Of a stretch of 59,446 nucleotides of DNA, positions 7,520 to 16,175 are shown one piece after another. The notes under the pieces were generated by a model. It did no database searches. It was not told the DNA's origin and saw nothing but the letters and a program-made list of their open reading frames with translations. The translations under genes and the position numbers were made by a program. The number at the start of each line of letters is the position of its first letter. The stretch's first letter is position 1. The DNA comes from an uncultured Lachnospiraceae bacterium (lineage in GTDB: Bacteria > Bacillota > Clostridia > Lachnospirales > Lachnospiraceae), in assembly GCA_910586615.1 (NCBI GenBank), contig CAJUJP010000026.1:1-59446 (forward strand), written 5' to 3'.

Positions 7520-8659
7520 TTATTGCAGCAACGACAGTGCCCCCTGATTGCTCTGATTTGCCTGTGCAAGCATGGACTGTCCAGCCTGAGCCAGAATATT
7601 ATTATTGGCATATTTCACCATCTCTGTGGCAATATCCGTATCCCTGATCGCCGACTCCGCCGATGTGGTGTTCTCAATTATGTTATCCAGGTTACTGATC
7701 GTGTGTTCCAGCCGGTTCTGTATAGCACCCAGCTTAGAACGTTCCTCCGACACGTCAAAGATCGCACTTTTTGCAAAGGCATTCAAAGCCTGAAAATAGC
7801 GGACATCAGGTGCTTTGTCAGACAGAGCTTCTTCCGTACCACCTGTTGTACCTGCCAGATAATCCGTTGTCAGCCGGTTTTTCACATTCTCATCTGTAAT
7901 GGCATCATATGAAAAGCTATGGAAAGCAGTCAGATCTTCTGCCCCCAAAAGATGCGTATGTCCCGGTGATCCCCATGGTTGAACCATGCTCTTATCCCAA
8001 TATTCCTGTTTGGCATAAGTGCTGTTCTGCGGTATCCAATATGCAATTACTCCCGGCGGATAAGGCGCAGTTGACGGATGAGGATTATCTACCTTATTGC
8101 ACAGCGGACTGTTATTATTCGTCTGATAATAGGTTCCTTTCGCAAGTGCACTGGCAATCAGATCGTTCGTACACATGTTACGAATCGTAATGCCGATATG
8201 CTGCCCGGATTCAGCGCCTACCTGCAGTCCTTTGTTTGAAAAAGATCCATCCAGAAGCTTCTGCTCGTTGAATGTCGTAGTGGACTGTACACGATCAATC
8301 TCACTCATCAGCTGTCTGACTTCCATCGTAATATATTCTCTGTCTACTGTCGTTAATGTCCCATTGGCTCCCTTAACTGCCAGTTCTCCCATACGCTGCA
8401 ACATATCATGGACTTCATTCAAAGCGCCCTCTGCCGTCTGTACACAGGAAATACCATCCGCCGCATTAGCTGATGCCTGTGTAAGCCCTCTCATCTGACG
8501 ACGCATTTTCTCCGATATGGATAATCCTGCTGCATCATCTGCCGCACGATTGATCTTATATCCCGAAGATAGTTTCTCCGTAGATTTCGCCTGATTTGCG
8601 TTCGTTAAATTAAACATGCGATTTGCATTCATCGCTGTTAAATTGTGTTTTATAACCAT
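7520..8659 (-). CDS. fliC: Flagellin
   Basis: Filament subunit secreted through the flagellar type III apparatus. The D0/D1 N terminus (M-V-I-K-H-N-L-T-A-M-N-A-N, then S-T-E-K-L-S-S-G-Y-K-I-N-R-A-A-D-D-A-A-G) and the C-terminal D1/D0 helix ending in A-N-Q-S-N-Q-G-A-L-S-L-L-Q are complete. The middle (about 180-300) is variable. It has 379 residues. L-Q-R-M-G-E-L-A-V in D1 falls in the segment that TLR5 recognises in other flagellins. A GGAGG precedes the ATG and a sigma-28-like promoter lies upstream. No other flagellar structural gene is in the window, so this is a stand-alone flagellin locus. Confidence 0.97.
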   Translation of the reverse strand: MVIKHNLTAMNANRMFNLTNANQAKSTEKLSSGYKINRAADDAAGLSISEKMRRQMRGLTQASANAADGISCVQTAEGALNEVHDMLQRMGELAVKGANGTLTTVDREYITMEVRQLMSEIDRVQSTTTFNEQKLLDGSFSNKGLQVGAESGQHIGITIRNMCTNDLIASALAKGTYYQTNNNSPLCNKVDNPHPSTAPYPPGVIAYWIPQNSTYAKQEYWDKSMVQPWGSPGHTHLLGAEDLTAFHSFSYDAITDENVKNRLTTDYLAGTTGGTEEALSDKAPDVRYFQALNAFAKSAIFDVSEERSKLGAIQNRLEHTISNLDNIIENTTSAESAIRDTDIATEMVKYANNNILAQAGQSMLAQANQSNQGALSLLQ

Positions 8660-8778
8660 AGGCTTCCTCCCTGAAAATTTTGCGGCTTCCTTGCCACTGT
8701 CTGATCCTGATACTGAAAAGTATAAAATCTCCTCAGCCTTACTATAAAATACACAAAAGAATATATAGCTATATCTAT

Positions 8779-8806
8779 ATATCGGAAAGAATATGATACT
8801 TCATTA
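8779..8806 (-). promoter_or_regulatory. Sigma-28 (SigD/FliA)-like promoter of the flagellin gene
   Basis: TAAT (8806-8803), 16 bases, TCCGATAT (8786-8779). The consensus is TAAA, about 15 bases, GCCGATAT, so two bases and one spacer position differ. The transcript would have a 5' leader of about 110 nt. Confidence 0.6.
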
Positions 8807-8907
8807 TAGCATTTTAAAACAATTCAGAAAATTCTGACAATTTAAAGTAACCCTGCTTTACGAAAAATAAAGCGCACTTTGATTTATTTGCAAGACTCTT
8901 TTATAAC

Positions 8908-8947
8908 AAAAAAAGAATTCCGAAAAGCTTATCACTCTTCGGAATTC
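8908..8947 (-). terminator. Terminator of the chemoreceptor gene
   Basis: GAATTCCGAA (8915-8924) and TTCGGAATTC (8938-8947) form a 10-bp stem. On the minus strand it is followed by seven T (8914-8908). It lies 33 bases after the receptor stop codon. Confidence 0.9.
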
Positions 8948-8979
8948 CATCTTAATCTTATTATTCTATTGTAGAAGAA

Positions 8980-10680
8980 TTACAGTTCAAATACAGACAT
9001 GCTGTTATCCATCTGGTTAGAAATGCCCTTAAGCTCATGAGCCTCTTCTGCAATCTCACTGATGATGCCGCTGATCTCTGTAACAGAAGCGGATGTCTGC
9101 TGCGTGCTTGCCGCATTCTCCTGTGCAATTGCTGACAGGTTCTGAACAGTATCAACAACACTGCTTCTTGCCTCATTGATCTTGTTCGTCTTAACGGATA
9201 CTTCATCAATCACATTAAGCGACTGCTCTACTTCTTCGATCAGGGAAGAAACCTGTGCATTTGTATTTGTTACGTTCTGGCTCTGCTGTTCCATCATCTC
9301 TTTAACTTCATTCATGGTAAGAACAGACTTATTGGAATCCTCAATCAAGGAGAGGATAATTCTCTCAATCTGTCTTGCAGACTCATTGGACTGCTCAGCC
9401 AGTTTCTGAATCTGTGCTGCAACTACTGCGAATCCTCTACCCTGCTCTCCTGCACGTGCCGCCTCGATAGATGCATTCAAGGACAATAAGTTGGTCTCTT
9501 CCGCAATATTTGTGATCAACGCTGTAGCTTCTTTGATCTTCTGAGCCGACTCGTTGGTAACATTCGTCTGCTCATAGATAATATTGATAGATTCGCCTGT
9601 CTGCGTATTGCTCTCCTGCAGTTCACGGATCGCCTGGATAACTGTCTCACCGCGTTCCTTCATCAACTGAGCCTTCTGGTTCAGGTTATCCAGTTCAGAA
9701 GACATTTCCTCGATCATATTACCCATTAAAATAATATTCTCTGTAGCATTCTGTGTCTCTTCAGCCTGGGAGCCTGCACCGATCGCAATCTCGTTCACAG
9801 CTTTCTCCATCTGCTCTACGTGATCGCTTGTAACGCTTGTTCTGTCACGCATCTTATCCGAAGCATCCAGCAGCGATCTGCTTTCTCTGATAACGCCGGA
9901 CACGATATCTGCAAGATTCGTCTGCAGTTTCTGGATCGCACGACTGATGTCGCCGATCTCGTCCTTGTGCGCCAGCATACTCTGATCAACTTCAAAGTTC
10001 AGCTTACCTTCAGAAACCATCAAAACAGAATTTACACCATCTGTCAGTCGCTTGGACATCTTGCCAACGATCATCATGATCAATGCCATACATATAAGCA
10101 TTAAAACAACTGTCGCAACTGCAATCAAAATAATGATTGAACGAATCTCCGCCTTGGCTGCTTCACTCTGCATACCGGCGAAAACCATACCTACAACAGC
10201 ATTTGTTTCGAAATCAAATAACGGTATGTAATATCCAAAATACTCATGCTCTGCAACGACTGCATCCGTGGCAAAGAATTCCTCGCCTTTCTCCAAAACA
10301 GCCTCAACCGCTCTCGGTCCTGCCTTAGTGCCGAGCAGACGCTGTCCATCTGTACCGATTACAGATGTCATGTACCTGGTGTCCCCATAAAAAATCGTAA
10401 CATCGATATTGGCATCAGCTTTAATATCATCCGCCAAATCCACAGTCTGGGAGATGTTGAAATCACCTTTCACTAACTCGTCATTCTCATTCAGTCTGTA
10501 CGGCTCGTTATTCAGTTTCCTGAATGTTGCACGCACCGCGATCGCTGTACCACGCAGACCGTTCTCAATATTTGATGTCAGAACAGCCTCAATTCGCTTA
10601 CTGCTGATCATAATGATCAATACGCCCAGCAGTACCAACGGTACAAGCGCGATTAAAAGGATTTTTTGTTTCATTTTCAT
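8980..10680 (-). CDS. Methyl-accepting chemotaxis protein
   Basis: Transmembrane chemoreceptor. The best start is the ATG at 10680, eight bases after GGAGG (10693-10689); a GTG five codons earlier overlaps that site. This gives 566 residues. Order: TM1 (about 4-25), an extracellular single-Cache-like sensor domain (about 26-175), TM2 (about 180-205), HAMP, and a long coiled-coil signalling domain with the hairpin tip E-T-N-L-L-S-L-N-A-S-I-E-A-A-R-A-G-E-Q-G-R-G-F-A. The ligand cannot be read from sequence. It is divergent in position from the other receptor at 57396 but very similar in the signalling tip. Confidence 0.94.
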   Translation of the reverse strand: MKMKQKILLIALVPLVLLGVLIIMISSKRIEAVLTSNIENGLRGTAIAVRATFRKLNNEPYRLNENDELVKGDFNISQTVDLADDIKADANIDVTIFYGDTRYMTSVIGTDGQRLLGTKAGPRAVEAVLEKGEEFFATDAVVAEHEYFGYYIPLFDFETNAVVGMVFAGMQSEAAKAEIRSIIILIAVATVVLMLICMALIMMIVGKMSKRLTDGVNSVLMVSEGKLNFEVDQSMLAHKDEIGDISRAIQKLQTNLADIVSGVIRESRSLLDASDKMRDRTSVTSDHVEQMEKAVNEIAIGAGSQAEETQNATENIILMGNMIEEMSSELDNLNQKAQLMKERGETVIQAIRELQESNTQTGESINIIYEQTNVTNESAQKIKEATALITNIAEETNLLSLNASIEAARAGEQGRGFAVVAAQIQKLAEQSNESARQIERIILSLIEDSNKSVLTMNEVKEMMEQQSQNVTNTNAQVSSLIEEVEQSLNVIDEVSVKTNKINEARSSVVDTVQNLSAIAQENAASTQQTSASVTEISGIISEIAEEAHELKGISNQMDNSMSVFEL

Positions 10681-10728
10681 CTCTTGTTCCTCCACTACCC
10701 CTTCATTATTATTTAATACACTATTGGT

Positions 10729-10737
10729 ATTATACCA
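10729..10737 (-). promoter_or_regulatory. Extended -10 promoter of the chemoreceptor
   Basis: TGG directly precedes TATAAT (10734-10729), forming an extended -10 element that can work without a good -35. It sits in a small palindrome GGTATAATACC, which could be an operator. Confidence 0.5.
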
Positions 10738-10842
10738 TACTTATGAATAAAATCTATAAGAAAATTTGTTTTTGGTGCATTTTTCCACACTTTTTACACA
10801 GAACAAATTTCCGTCCTGAGCACTTTCGCGTTATATTACAGA

Positions 10843-10867
10843 GAACCCTGTACATTGCACAGGGTTC
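10843..10867 (-). terminator. Terminator-like hairpin after rplQ
   Basis: GAACCCTGT and ACAGGGTTC form a 9-bp stem just after the rplQ stop. The following T run is poor, so termination may be partial or need Rho. Confidence 0.6.
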
Positions 10868-10885
10868 CTGACTTTATGATCTGAT

Positions 10886-11422
10886 TTATACAAGCTCAAG
10901 TACGACTTCCATCGCAGCATCACCCTTACGGGGACCAATCTTAATGATTCTCGTATATCCACCGTTACGGCTTGCATATTTAGCTCCATATTCGTCAAAA
11001 AGTTTTGCAGCCAAGTCAACTTCCTTGGTTCCTTTCTTTCTGCCGGCCGCCGCTGCAGGTACTTCCTTTACAGGATATAATACCTTGAGCATCTGTCTTC
11101 TGGCATGAAGTCTGGAAGGCATATCTTTCCTGATCTCCTTCTCTACCGTATCAAATACGGTCACTTTCTTGCCGTCTACGACTTCTTTCACTCTCTTGCC
11201 ATCCTTGTCCTTACGAGGTACTTTCGCCGTAACCTTGACAGTTTCAAAGTTGTCTTTCTCTTTCACTGCCAGTGCGATCAGACCTTCAGCAATCTTGCGC
11301 ACTTCTTTCGCTTTGGACTCTGTGGTAACGATCTTTCCATGGTACAGCAATGCTGTAACCTGACTTCTTAATAATGCTTTTCTCTGGTCAGATGTTCTGC
11401 CGAGTTTTCTGTATTTTGCCAT
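10886..11422 (-). CDS. rplQ: 50S ribosomal protein L17
   Basis: Large-subunit protein near the exit tunnel. The start is the ATG at 11422, six bases after AAAGGAG; a GTG six codons upstream is part of that binding site. The product has 178 residues, longer than the 120-130 usual in Bacillus. The core M-A-K-Y-R-K-L-G-R-T-S-D-Q-R-K-A-L-L-R and the end G-G-Y-T-R-I-I-K-I-G-P-R-K-G-D are intact. The extra length is a charged insertion (about 60-115), a feature I recall from clostridial L17. It is the last gene of the superoperon. Confidence 0.97.
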   Translation of the reverse strand: MAKYRKLGRTSDQRKALLRSQVTALLYHGKIVTTESKAKEVRKIAEGLIALAVKEKDNFETVKVTAKVPRKDKDGKRVKEVVDGKKVTVFDTVEKEIRKDMPSRLHARRQMLKVLYPVKEVPAAAAGRKKGTKEVDLAAKLFDEYGAKYASRNGGYTRIIKIGPRKGDAAMEVVLELV

Positions 11423-11578
11423 AACAGGCTCCTTTCTCACTGGGGAGTTCTCTCCCGCATCATGGTGTACATCCGGCCACGCACTTCGGACTTACTTACC
11501 GAATGTATTGATTGTTCCATTCATGAGCAGGCGCATCGGTGCTCCTTGGACTTATCCGCCGCGCCTTCATATGTTGGA

Positions 11579-12538
11579 TCAGGCCTCATCACTTGGATTA
11601 AGCTGCAGGCCCAACTCTTTCAGCTTCGCCAGAACTTCCTCCAGAGACTTACGGCCGAGGTTACGCACTTTCATCATATCCTCGGAAGTCTTGTTGGTCA
11701 GTTCCTCCACCGTATTAATACCGGCTCTCTTCAAGCAGTTATAGGAGCGGACAGACAATTCCAATTCATCTATGCTCATCTCCAATACCTTTTCTTTCTC
11801 ATCGTCCTCCTTCTCAACCATAACTTCTGCAGTTTTGGCATTTTCGGATAAATCGATAAAAAGGCTTAAATGTTCGCTCAGTACTTTTGCAGCCAGACTG
11901 ACTGCTTCATCGGGAACAAGTGTCCCGTTGGTAAATACATCCAGTGTCAGCTTATCAAAATCAGTGATCTGGCCGACACGGGTATTCTCCACGGTCACAT
12001 TAACTCTCTCAACAGGCGTATAAATGGAATCAATCGCAATCACACCGATGGGGAGATCTTCCGTCTTGTTCCGGTCGGAACTGACATAGCCTCTTCCCTT
12101 CGTGATCGTAAGTTCCATATATAATTTCGTGTCTTTACCACACAGTGTAGCAATCACCAGATCGGGATTCAAAATCTCAATATCCTGATCGACCTGGATA
12201 TCCGACGCTCTGACAATTCCTTCACCTTCATACTCGATGTATGCGGTCTTAGGCTCATTGGTATCGCTGCTATTCTTGATTGCAAGGCTCTTGATGTTCA
12301 TGATAATCTCTGTCACATCTTCCTTCACTCCGGGAATAGAACTGAATTCATGTAAAACGCCTTCGATTTTCACTTGGCTGACCGCTGCACCCGGTAATGA
12401 AGAAAGCATGATTCTTCTAAGAGAATTACCAAGGGTAATACCGTAGCCCCTCTCCAAAGGCTCAACTACGAATCTACCATACTTTTTATCTTCTGAGATT
12501 TCCACAACCTCAATGTTAGGTCTCTCAAACTCAAACAC
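11579..12538 (-). CDS. rpoA: RNA polymerase alpha subunit
   Basis: Scaffold subunit that dimerises to start RNA polymerase assembly and contacts activators and UP elements. The reading frame is open to an ATG at 12565, but a strong AAAGGAGG lies eight bases before a GTG at 12538, and the protein then starts M-F-E-F-E-R-P-N-I-E as in relatives. That gives 319 residues. The N-terminal domain includes G-R-F-V-V-E-P-L-E-R-G-Y-G-I-T-L-G-N-S-L-R-R. The alpha-CTD helix-hairpin-helix is at V-R-N-L-G-R-K-S-L-E-E-V. It sits between rpsD and rplQ. Confidence 0.97.
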   Translation of the reverse strand: MFEFERPNIEVVEISEDKKYGRFVVEPLERGYGITLGNSLRRIMLSSLPGAAVSQVKIEGVLHEFSSIPGVKEDVTEIIMNIKSLAIKNSSDTNEPKTAYIEYEGEGIVRASDIQVDQDIEILNPDLVIATLCGKDTKLYMELTITKGRGYVSSDRNKTEDLPIGVIAIDSIYTPVERVNVTVENTRVGQITDFDKLTLDVFTNGTLVPDEAVSLAAKVLSEHLSLFIDLSENAKTAEVMVEKEDDEKEKVLEMSIDELELSVRSYNCLKRAGINTVEELTNKTSEDMMKVRNLGRKSLEEVLAKLKELGLQLNPSDEA

Positions 12539-12610
12539 GCAAATACCCTCCTTTGCGAACGCCATGCTAAACTACTCTCTTCAATTCCTTTAAAACTTCT
12601 TTTCGTCTTA

Positions 12611-13204
12611 TTATTTAGAGTACAACTCGACAATAAGCATCTCGTTGACCGGCACATCAATCATTTCTCTCGTAGGAAGATATTTGATTGTTCCTTTCAT
12701 TGCCTCCTGATCTACTTCGATCCACTCAGGAACAAGTCTTCCACCTGTTATTTCGAGGATATCTTTATATCTCTGTAAGGATCTGGACTTCTCCCTTACT
12801 TCGATCACATCGCCTGCTTTAACCAGATAAGACGGAATATTAACTGCCTTACCATTTACAAGAAAATGCTTGTGGCCAACTACCTGTCTGGCCTCTCTTC
12901 TTGTTCTTGCAAAACCCATTCTGAAAACAACACTGTCTAATCTGCTCTCCAGCATGACCATCAGGTTCTCACCGGTCATACCTTTCATTCTTTCAGCCTT
13001 CTTATAATAGTTTCTGAAAGGCTTCTCAAGTACACCATAGATAAATTTAGCTTTCTGTTTCTCGCGGAGCTGAAGGCCATACTCGCTGATCTTCTTACCT
13101 GCTCTCGCTGATGTTCTGTTAGATTTCTTATCATATCCTAAAAAAGTAGGATCTAAATCAAGTGATCTGCATCTCTTCAATACTGGAACTCTGTTAACTG
13201 CCAT
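12611..13204 (-). CDS. rpsD: 30S ribosomal protein S4
   Basis: Primary 16S rRNA-binding protein that nucleates 30S body assembly; in several bacteria it also regulates its own operon. It has 197 residues. The S4 RNA-binding domain is at about 88-150 (LESRLDSVVFRMGFARTRRE and Q-V-V-G-H-K-H-F-L-V-N-G). The N terminus lacks the zinc-binding cysteine set (only C12 is seen), so it is the zinc-free form. It follows rpsK after a 236-bp gap containing stem-loop repeats. Confidence 0.97.
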   Translation of the reverse strand: MAVNRVPVLKRCRSLDLDPTFLGYDKKSNRTSARAGKKISEYGLQLREKQKAKFIYGVLEKPFRNYYKKAERMKGMTGENLMVMLESRLDSVVFRMGFARTRREARQVVGHKHFLVNGKAVNIPSYLVKAGDVIEVREKSRSLQRYKDILEITGGRLVPEWIEVDQEAMKGTIKYLPTREMIDVPVNEMLIVELYSK

Positions 13205-13284
13205 TGTTTTTGGCTCCTCTCATCATTTTTTTGTTTACAACGCCTATACTGACGCCTTCTTCCAAAGCTCTCAACTACTTTGCC

Positions 13285-13440
13285 GGAAAGAATTGCGCTT
13301 TCTCAATTCTTCCGAACAAAGTATAGAATTTCTTATGCAGCGTTTTCTGCTGCATTAGAAGTTCTCTTTGTCAAACGAAACTTAGAAAATCTTCGCGAAA
13401 CGGCCTCTGCCATAAGTGATTAGATTTTCTTTTCGTTTTA
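13285..13440 (-). repeat. Intercistronic stem-loops between rpsK and rpsD
   Basis: Hairpin one: GAAAGAATTG / CAATTCTTCC (13285-13313), also seen at 23534 and 25613. Hairpin two at about 13329-13361 (+ strand): TTTCTTATGCAGC pairs with GCTGCATTAGAA. It has the same single internal mismatch as the copies at 20.5, 21.1 and 22.8-23.2 kb but a different paired sequence. A third AGAAAATC/GATTTTCT pairing ends near the rpsK stop. Confidence 0.6.
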
Positions 13441-13836
13441 CTATACGCGGCGGCGCTTAGGCGGGCGACATCCGTTGTGAGGTACCGGTGTTACGTCACG
13501 GATACTTGTCACTTCCAGACCACATGCCTGTAATGCACGGATTGCAGCCTCACGGCCTGAACCCGGTCCTTTAACCATTACATCTACTGTCTTTAAGCCA
13601 TGGATCAGCGCAGCCTTTGCTGCTGTCTCTGCAGCCATCTGTGCTGCATATGGAGTAGATTTCCTTGAACCTCTAAAACCAAGACCACCGGCGCTTGCCC
13701 AGCTCAACGCATTACCCTCTGTATCTGTCAGGGTAACAATCGTATTGTTAAAGGAAGACTGGATATGTGCCTGTCCACGTTCAACGTTTTTCTTTACACG
13801 CTTTTTTGTCACTTTTTTTGTAACTTTTTTAGCCAT
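13441..13836 (-). CDS. rpsK: 30S ribosomal protein S11
   Basis: Platform protein that contacts the Shine-Dalgarno helix region. It has 131 residues, normal. Signatures: A-H-I-Q-S-S-F-N-N-T-I-V-T-L-T-D, the G-P-G-S-G-R-E-A-A-I-R-A-L-Q block, and the end H-N-G-C-R-P-P-K-R-R-R-V. The lysine/threonine-rich N terminus is typical of Firmicutes. It is 44 bases after rpsM. Confidence 0.98.
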   Translation of the reverse strand: MAKKVTKKVTKKRVKKNVERGQAHIQSSFNNTIVTLTDTEGNALSWASAGGLGFRGSRKSTPYAAQMAAETAAKAALIHGLKTVDVMVKGPGSGREAAIRALQACGLEVTSIRDVTPVPHNGCRPPKRRRV

Positions 13837-13880
13837 AATAAACTAACCTACTTTCTCATATTTATACTTTTGGTTTCATG

Positions 13881-14249
13881 TTATTTCTTCTTGTTTGCTA
13901 CTGTTCTCTTAGGACCTTTTCTTGTTCTTGCGTTGGTCTTTGTCTTCTGACCGCGAACCGGCAGACCCTTCCTGTGGCGGATACCTCTGTAGCATCCGAT
14001 CTCCTGAAGACGTTTGATGTTAAGCGCGATCTCTCTTCTCAGATCACCTTCCACCATATAGTCTTTGTCGATCACTTCGGCAAGTCTCTTCACCTCGTCG
14101 TCAGTCAACTCTCTGACACGGGTGTCAGGATTCACATTTGCTGCCTCCAGAATTTTATTGGAGCTTGCTCTTCCTATACCATAAATATAGGTGAGTCCAA
14201 TCTCCACACGTTTTTCTCTCGGTAAATCAACACCTGCAATACGAGCCAT
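13881..14249 (-). CDS. rpsM: 30S ribosomal protein S13
   Basis: Head protein that bridges to the 50S subunit and touches tRNA. It has 122 residues. M-A-R-I-A-G-V-D-L-P-R-E-K-R-V opens the protein and G-L-P-V-R-G-Q-K-T-K-T-N-A-R-T-R-K-G-P is the C-terminal signature. A GGAGG precedes the ATG. It is the first gene after a 255-bp gap that could hold an internal promoter or leader. Confidence 0.98.
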   Translation of the reverse strand: MARIAGVDLPREKRVEIGLTYIYGIGRASSNKILEAANVNPDTRVRELTDDEVKRLAEVIDKDYMVEGDLRREIALNIKRLQEIGCYRGIRHRKGLPVRGQKTKTNARTRKGPKRTVANKKK

Positions 14250-14504
14250 TTACGTTTCCTCCATTTTCTTTACGTTTCATCGCGGGCAGACCCGCTTTAC
14301 TAATTGATTGGGGCAGTTCACCGCCCAACCGGATCAGGTATCCGATCTATCCAAACACTTTGCTGGTATCAAAAAGTAATCTCCCATAGGCTCTATACTC
14401 TATATATGATCAGTGCCGCTATTTCCGTACATGGAAAAAGAACGGTACTGCAGCCGCTCATTTTTTGGTAAGAACCCCGTTATAAACTCAAATTGTTCGG
14501 GGAT
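14250..14504 (-). other. Structured gap between rpmJ and rpsM
   Basis: No gene is seen. On the minus strand a CCCCG/CGGGG hairpin follows rpmJ, then a TTGGG/CCCAA hairpin and GCGGG/CCCGC just before the rpsM binding site. A weak TTGATA-17-TAGATC could be an internal promoter. Its purpose is not clear. Confidence 0.4.
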
Positions 14505-14618
14505 TAACCTTGTACCTGTTTGTGTTTCGGATTCTCACAGATCACTCTGATCTTTCCTTTTCTTTTAATGATTTTGCACTTTTCGCAAATCGGTTTTACT
14601 GATGATCTTACTTTCATC
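14505..14618 (-). CDS. rpmJ: 50S ribosomal protein L36
   Basis: Smallest ribosomal protein, 37 residues. It begins M-K-V-R-S-S-V-K-P-I-C-E-K-C-K and ends N-P-K-H-K-Q-V-Q-G. It is the zinc-ribbon form: C11, C14, C27 and H32 are all present. GGAGG lies six bases before the ATG. It follows infA, the standard place in the spc operon. Confidence 0.97.
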
Positions 14619-14803
14619 TCAAACCCTCCTTTCAAAAAAGACCGTTTCATATTATAACACCATAACCATGATTTGGCAAGGGTTTTTCCCGATCTTTCTC
14701 ATTTTCGGCAATTACCTGTCCTGCTGTCTGCTCTGCCACAGGTAAACTTGTTCAACCGTCAGCTTTACTGTCACAATTTACGCCTTTTCCTTCGAATTTT
14801 CTC

Positions 14804-15022
14804 CTATTTGTCACGCCAGATAATTCTGCCCTTGGACAAGTCATAAGGTGATAACTCTAACGTTACTTTATCGCCGGGCAGGATCCTGATGAAATTCTGA
14901 CGCAGCTTTCCGCTTATGTGTGCCAGAACCACATGTCCGTTTTCCAGTTCCACCTGAAACATGGTGTTAGGTAACTTTTCAATGACTGTTCCTTCGATTT
15001 CAATTACATCAGCTTTAGACAT
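14804..15022 (-). CDS. infA: Translation initiation factor IF-1
   Basis: Binds the ribosomal A site during initiation. It has 72 residues with the OB-fold signature (E-G-T-V-I-E-K-L-P-N-T-M-F-Q-V-E-L-E-N-G and the L-R-Q-N-F-I-R-I-L-P-G-D-K-V block). It overlaps the upstream KOW gene by 8 bases, indicating translational coupling. Confidence 0.98.
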   Translation of the reverse strand: MSKADVIEIEGTVIEKLPNTMFQVELENGHVVLAHISGKLRQNFIRILPGDKVTLELSPYDLSKGRIIWRDK

Positions 15023-15263
15023 TTGCTTCCTCCTGATACATTTTGATCATTCTCTTGATTTCCAAATCCTTCCAACCATCCGCTGTTTTCTCAAGACGCA
15101 TTTTCTTTATAAGCTGAATATGCTTCCTGTTTTTCTTTTTTGGTCTGTCCACGGTTCTGTTCCGGCCGTCAGCTAAATATACATATTCATCATCTTCTCC
15201 GATTATGACATAAATCTGCCGCCGGTCATGTCCCGCTTTCGAAGATGCCAACATTCCGATCAT
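15015..15263 (-). CDS. KOW-domain RNA-binding protein (L14e-like)
   Basis: Small basic protein found between map and infA in clostridial spc operons; its exact role is not established. I use the ATG at 15263, with GGGAG eleven bases upstream; a GTG four codons earlier overlaps that site. That gives 82 residues. The N-terminal KOW-like segment is G-M-L-A-S-S-K-A-G-H-D-R-R-Q-I-Y-V-I. A lysine/arginine-rich stretch at about 45-62 suits RNA binding. Confidence 0.85.
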   Translation of the reverse strand: MIGMLASSKAGHDRRQIYVIIGEDDEYVYLADGRNRTVDRPKKKNRKHIQLIKKMRLEKTADGWKDLEIKRMIKMYQEEANV

Positions 15264-15376
15264 ACTGCTTTCCACTCCCGATTCTGCATTTCACTGTGGC
15301 TGTTCTCATACACTGCCTGCAATGCCGCTTTGACCGGCTTACCCAAAGCACATTTTCAGGTTTTCTTCTGTCCCTC

Positions 15377-16138
15377 TTACGGTATTTTCCCCATAGTCAG
15401 AATCTCCGGCTCACCCTCGGTGATCAGTACGGTATTTTCATAGTGTGCTGACAGGGAATCATCTGCCGAAACTACCGTCCAGTCATCATCCAGCCAGTCC
15501 ACATCACCGGTTCCCATGTTGATCATCGGTTCGATGGCCAGTGTCATGCCCGGTCTCAATTTTACGCCTCTTCTCCGCTGGGAAAAATTCGGAATCTGTG
15601 GATCCTCATGCAGACGTGTGCCGATTCCGTGTCCTACCAGCGCCTCCACGATCCCGTATCCATAACTGTTCACATACGCTGCAATGGCATTGGAAATATC
15701 GTGCAGATGTCTTCCTGCCCTCGCCATTTTGATCCCTTCATAAAAGCTCTGTCTGGTCACTTCGATCAACTGCCGGGCTGCCGGGGAAATTTCACCCACC
15801 GCATGTGTCCTTGCCGCATCCGAATGATACCCCTGGTAGATCAGTCCTGTGTCCAGACTGACGATATCGCCTTCCTGTATAATACGGTTCTCCCTGGGAA
15901 TGCCATGTACGACTTCCTCATTCACGGAGACACATACCGAAGCCGGATAACCCTGATAATGCAGAAAGTTCGGCGTACAGCCATAGCTCCGGATGATTTC
16001 CTCACAGACCCGGTCTATCTCCTTCGTGGAAATTCCCGGACGTATTATCCCGGCCAGTTCGTCATGTACCTGTCCGAGCAGTCTGCCCGCTTCCCGCATC
16101 AGTTCTATTTCTCTGGGAGATTTTATTGTTATTGCCAT
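15377..16138 (-). CDS. map: Methionine aminopeptidase, type I
   Basis: Removes the initiator methionine from nascent proteins. It has 253 residues. The five metal ligands can be placed: D in S-L-D-T-G-L-I, D in S-D-A-A-R-T, H in G-H-G-I-G, E in A-I-E-P-M-I and E in Y-E-N-T-V-L-I-T-E-G. H79 lies in V-V-H-G-I-P. It has no N-terminal zinc-finger extension. It lies 37 bases after adk. Confidence 0.97.
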   Translation of the reverse strand: MAITIKSPREIELMREAGRLLGQVHDELAGIIRPGISTKEIDRVCEEIIRSYGCTPNFLHYQGYPASVCVSVNEEVVHGIPRENRIIQEGDIVSLDTGLIYQGYHSDAARTHAVGEISPAARQLIEVTRQSFYEGIKMARAGRHLHDISNAIAAYVNSYGYGIVEALVGHGIGTRLHEDPQIPNFSQRRRGVKLRPGMTLAIEPMINMGTGDVDWLDDDWTVVSADDSLSAHYENTVLITEGEPEILTMGKIP

Positions 16139-16175
16139 TTTACGTCATGCCTCACTGCTCTTTCCCAAAAATGAG

